A stretch of 64,000 bases of DNA from Tsuneonella deserti (GTDB lineage: Bacteria > Pseudomonadota > Alphaproteobacteria > Sphingomonadales > Sphingomonadaceae): the NCBI RefSeq assembly GCF_014644315.1, contig NZ_BMKL01000001.1, positions 1,561,001 to 1,625,000 of the forward strand. Direction: 5' to 3'. Position numbers and translations under genes: made by a program. The notes under the pieces were generated by a model that saw only the letters and a program-made list of their open reading frames with translations, was not told the DNA's origin and ran no database searches. Shown one piece after another: positions 61,972 through 64,000 of this stretch (position 1 is its first letter; every line of letters begins with the position of its first letter).

Positions 61972-62982
61972 TCAGGCCGCCAGCAGCTTGGCCGCGCTCG
62001 GCCCGCTTTCGAGCAGTTCGATGAGCCCCCGCTCCTCGCGGGTGAGCCAGCGCGTAGCGCGCGGCAGCTTGAGCGCGGCGCGCCATTTGATCTGCCGATC
62101 CACCAGCGCGATCACCGCGGGGTGAACGTAGCTGCGCCGCGTCACGGCGGGCGTGTTGCCGAGATGCTGCGCCACGTCGTCGAGCAGCATCTTCAGGCTC
62201 AGCACTCCGTCGGCTTCCGCCAGCAGCTTGAAGGCCAGGACGCTGGCGTGCCAGGTGCGGAAATTCTTGGCGGTGAAATGCTCGCCCATCGTCTCGCACA
62301 GGTACTCATTGACGTCCGCCGAACCCACCGGATGAAGCTCGCCCCCGTCATCCCGATACTGGAACAGTCGCTGGCCCGGCAGGTCCTGCATCGCCCGGAC
62401 GACCCGGCTGAGGTTGCGGTCGCTCAACACCACCTCGTGCTCGATCCCGTGCTTGCCCTTGAAGCGCAGTCGGAGCGACTTGCCCTGAACTTTCGCGTGC
62501 TTCTGTCGCAGCGTGGTGGCGCCGAAACTCTTGTTCTCCTTGGCGTAGGCGTCATTCCCGATGCGGATCGCGCCGAGATCGAGCAGGCGCACCACGCTCG
62601 CGATAGCGCGTTCCCGCGTGAGTTTGCTGGCGGAAAGATCGCTTTCCACCCGCTTGCGAACCAGCGGCAGGAGCTTGCCGAAGGAGACGCAGCCATCGAA
62701 TTTCTCGCTTTCGCGCGCGGTGCGGAAATCCGGGTGATAGCGGTATTGCTTGCGCCCCTTGGCATCGACCCCGGTCGCGAGGATGTGTCCGTTGGGCGCG
62801 GGGCAGAACCACGCATCGACGTAAGCCGGCGGCAGGGCGACGGAATTCAGCCGGTCGCGCTCGTCCGGATCGGTGATCAGCTCGCCGTGGGGGTCGTAAT
62901 AGGCCCAGCCCTTGCCGCTTCGCTTGCGGGTGATGCCTGGCATCTCGTCGTCGATGTAGATGAGCTTGGATGGAGCTGACAT
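61972..62982 (-). CDS. DNA topoisomerase IB
   Basis: A 336-residue protein of the bacterial topoisomerase IB group. GITRKRSGKGWAYYDPHGEL lies at the N-terminus; the catalytic domain has DLGAIRIGNDAYAKENKSFG, ATTLRQKHAKVQGKSLRLRF, the catalytic Arg and Lys regions and nucleophilic Tyr in TPAVTRRSYVHPAV near residue 290. It relaxes supercoils through a 3'-phosphotyrosine link. The ATG at 62982 (MSAPSKLIYIDDE) is family-typical. It lies six bases upstream of pncC-nadE. Confidence 0.93.
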   Translation of the reverse strand: MSAPSKLIYIDDEMPGITRKRSGKGWAYYDPHGELITDPDERDRLNSVALPPAYVDAWFCPAPNGHILATGVDAKGRKQYRYHPDFRTARESEKFDGCVSFGKLLPLVRKRVESDLSASKLTRERAIASVVRLLDLGAIRIGNDAYAKENKSFGATTLRQKHAKVQGKSLRLRFKGKHGIEHEVVLSDRNLSRVVRAMQDLPGQRLFQYRDDGGELHPVGSADVNEYLCETMGEHFTAKNFRTWHASVLAFKLLAEADGVLSLKMLLDDVAQHLGNTPAVTRRSYVHPAVIALVDRQIKWRAALKLPRATRWLTREERGLIELLESGPSAAKLLAA

Positions 62983-63064
62983 ATCCCGCGCAACGTGGCG
63001 CGCATCCTTGCGGTTCCGGCGGGCCTCGACCATCTGGACGTGAAACATGCATCGGAGAAACCGC

Positions 63065-63940
63065 GTGGCCGACGATACCTACACCCCGCCCAAGGTCTGG
63101 ACCAACGACACCGAGAACGGCGGGGCGTTCGCCTCGATCAACCGCCCCACGGCGGGCGCGCGCCACGAAAAGGATCTGCCGGTCGGCGAGCATCCCTTCC
63201 AGCTCTACTCGCTCGGCACGCCCAACGGGCAAAAGGTGACGATCATGTTCGAGGAGCTGCTCGCCGCCGGCCATCCGGCCGAGTACGACGCCTGGATTGT
63301 CAACATCCGCGATGGCGATCAGTTCGGCAGCGGCTTCACCGCGCTCAATCCGAACGGCAAGATCCCGGCCCTGGAGGATCGCACCGGCCCCGCGCCTTTC
63401 CGCGTATTCGAGAGCGGCGCGATCCTGCTGCACCTGGCCGAAAAATTCGATTTCCTTCTCCCGCGCGAGAACCCGGCTAGGGCCGAAGTGCTGAGCTGGC
63501 TGATGTGGCAGATGGGCACCGCACCCTTCATCGGCGGCGGGTTCGGGCACTTCTACGCCTATGCGCCGGCCAAGTTCGAATATCCCATCAACCGCTACAC
63601 GATGGAAACCAAGCGGATCTTCTCGGTCGCCGACCTTCGGCTGGGCGAGACGGAATTTTTGGCGGGGAACGACTATTCGATCGCCGATATCGCGTCCTAT
63701 GGATGGCTGTCGGCGATCATGCACGGCGATGCGTACAATGACGCGGCGACGTTCCTGTCGATCCATGAATACCCCAATGTCGAACGGTGGGTGCGCGCCA
63801 TCGACGATCGCCCGGCGGTGCGCCGCGGCCGCATCGTCAACACCGCCGCCATGCGCGAACGCCACTCCGCGGCGGACTTCGACGCGGTGGAGGACCAGGG
63901 CGTGCTTGAACGCGTCGAATGGAAAAGCGCCAGCGGTTGA
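63065..63940 (+). CDS. yghU: Glutathione transferase, YghU/Nu-class
   Basis: A 291-residue protein starting at a GTG with GGAG upstream. The opening ADDTYTPPKVWTNDTENGG is that of YghU; the thioredoxin-like domain follows (FQLYSLGTPNGQKVTIMFEE, NPNGKIPALEDRTG, FESGAILLHLAEKFDF) and the helical domain has IADIASYGWLSAIMHGDA. YghU-type transferases have disulfide-bond reductase activity with glutathione. A start at 63047 would add six residues. Confidence 0.93.
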   Translation: MADDTYTPPKVWTNDTENGGAFASINRPTAGARHEKDLPVGEHPFQLYSLGTPNGQKVTIMFEELLAAGHPAEYDAWIVNIRDGDQFGSGFTALNPNGKIPALEDRTGPAPFRVFESGAILLHLAEKFDFLLPRENPARAEVLSWLMWQMGTAPFIGGGFGHFYAYAPAKFEYPINRYTMETKRIFSVADLRLGETEFLAGNDYSIADIASYGWLSAIMHGDAYNDAATFLSIHEYPNVERWVRAIDDRPAVRRGRIVNTAAMRERHSAADFDAVEDQGVLERVEWKSASG

Positions 63941-63955
63941 CGCTCCGGCGGCCAG

Positions 63956-64000
63956 CTACTCCGCGTCAGGCTCGCCCCGGCGCAAAGTCAGCATGTAGGC
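63956..64000 (-). CDS. 3' end of a minus-strand gene running off the window
   Basis: From the window edge, a minus-strand frame reads AYMLTLRRGEPDAE followed by TAG at 63958-63956. It is only 14 codons, so it is given as a possible C-terminus; convergent with yghU. Confidence 0.35.
   Translation of the reverse strand, partial: AYMLTLRRGEPDAE

Noticed and set aside
61174..62979. 601-codon plus-strand frame opposite topoisomerase IB, pncC and the start of nadE
   Set aside because: Spans three well-supported minus-strand genes; no family signature.
1..64000. CRISPR array, insertion sequence or prophage
   Set aside because: No regularly spaced repeats, transposase or phage structural genes were found; only the 28-31.7 kb segment has signs of rearrangement or transfer.

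Overview
The window is a GC-rich, gene-dense chromosomal stretch from an alphaproteobacterium, most likely Sphingomonadales (Erythrobacteraceae/Sphingomonadaceae). Supporting signs are a circularly permuted two-piece tmRNA with the tag ANDNEALALAA, the CckA and CpdR signalling proteins, LexA boxes of the alphaproteobacterial type GTTC-N7-GTTC in front of recA and uvrA, a eukaryote-type NADP isocitrate dehydrogenase, and several short export or membrane proteins of sphingomonad style. Most genes are housekeeping genes with tight spacing and frequent ATGA/GTGA overlaps.

Layout. 0-9.3 kb: 5' part of an N-formylglutamate amidohydrolase gene, divergent cpdR, tRNA-Val(GAC), icd, a KefB/C-type antiporter, alaS, a methyltransferase and recA with an SOS box. 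9.3-12.5 kb: two tandem exported DUF4139-like paralogues. 12.5-18.5 kb: two head-to-head hexapeptide acyltransferases, then (minus strand) dapA, smpB, a DUF2062 membrane protein and the hybrid kinase gene cckA, with a small hydrophilic-protein gene between dapA and smpB on the other strand. 18.5-28 kb: soluble lytic transglycosylase, GreB-like factor, outer-membrane beta-barrel, rlmN, glycine-zipper protein, an operon of FolM-like SDR, cytochrome b and Tat-exported molybdopterin oxidoreductase, and argG.

28-31.7 kb is the accessory part: a perfect bulged inverted repeat with DnaA-box-like arms, a run of tetraloop hairpins ending in a strong terminator (candidate structured RNA), rlpA and a lineage-specific HTH protein bracketed by a 16-bp direct repeat, a decapitated GFA-family gene, and an AT-richer remnant holding the N-terminal part of a defence-type reverse transcriptase plus a PD-(D/E)XK nuclease-like ORF.

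31.7-46.6 kb: uvrA with its own SOS box, a VIT-family transporter, exported M13 and M3 metallopeptidases flanking thpR, a cobalamin-riboswitch-controlled btuB-btuF-btuC-btuD operon, and a SleB-type cell-wall hydrolase. 46.6-55.4 kb: ssrA (tmRNA), mscL, the lemA/TPM/TPM/NUDIX/SDR run, pspC with a 40-residue membrane peptide, recF, ubiK, tspO, tlyA, a lipoprotein gene, and a short ORF behind a perfect anti-16S Shine-Dalgarno. 55.4-64 kb: ilvE, a type III polyketide synthase operon (synthase, methyltransferase, FAD oxidoreductase), a coupled NMN-deamidase/NAD-synthetase pair behind a topoisomerase IB gene, and a YghU-like glutathione transferase.

Functional links: cckA and cpdR belong to the same phosphorelay; smpB and ssrA are the two parts of trans-translation; recA, recF and uvrA form a repair set, two of them with visible SOS boxes; CinA-type amidohydrolase plus NadE form a short NAD-recycling module. 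A recurring layout feature is that convergent neighbours share their stop codons through a 4-base overlap, usually the palindrome CTAG.
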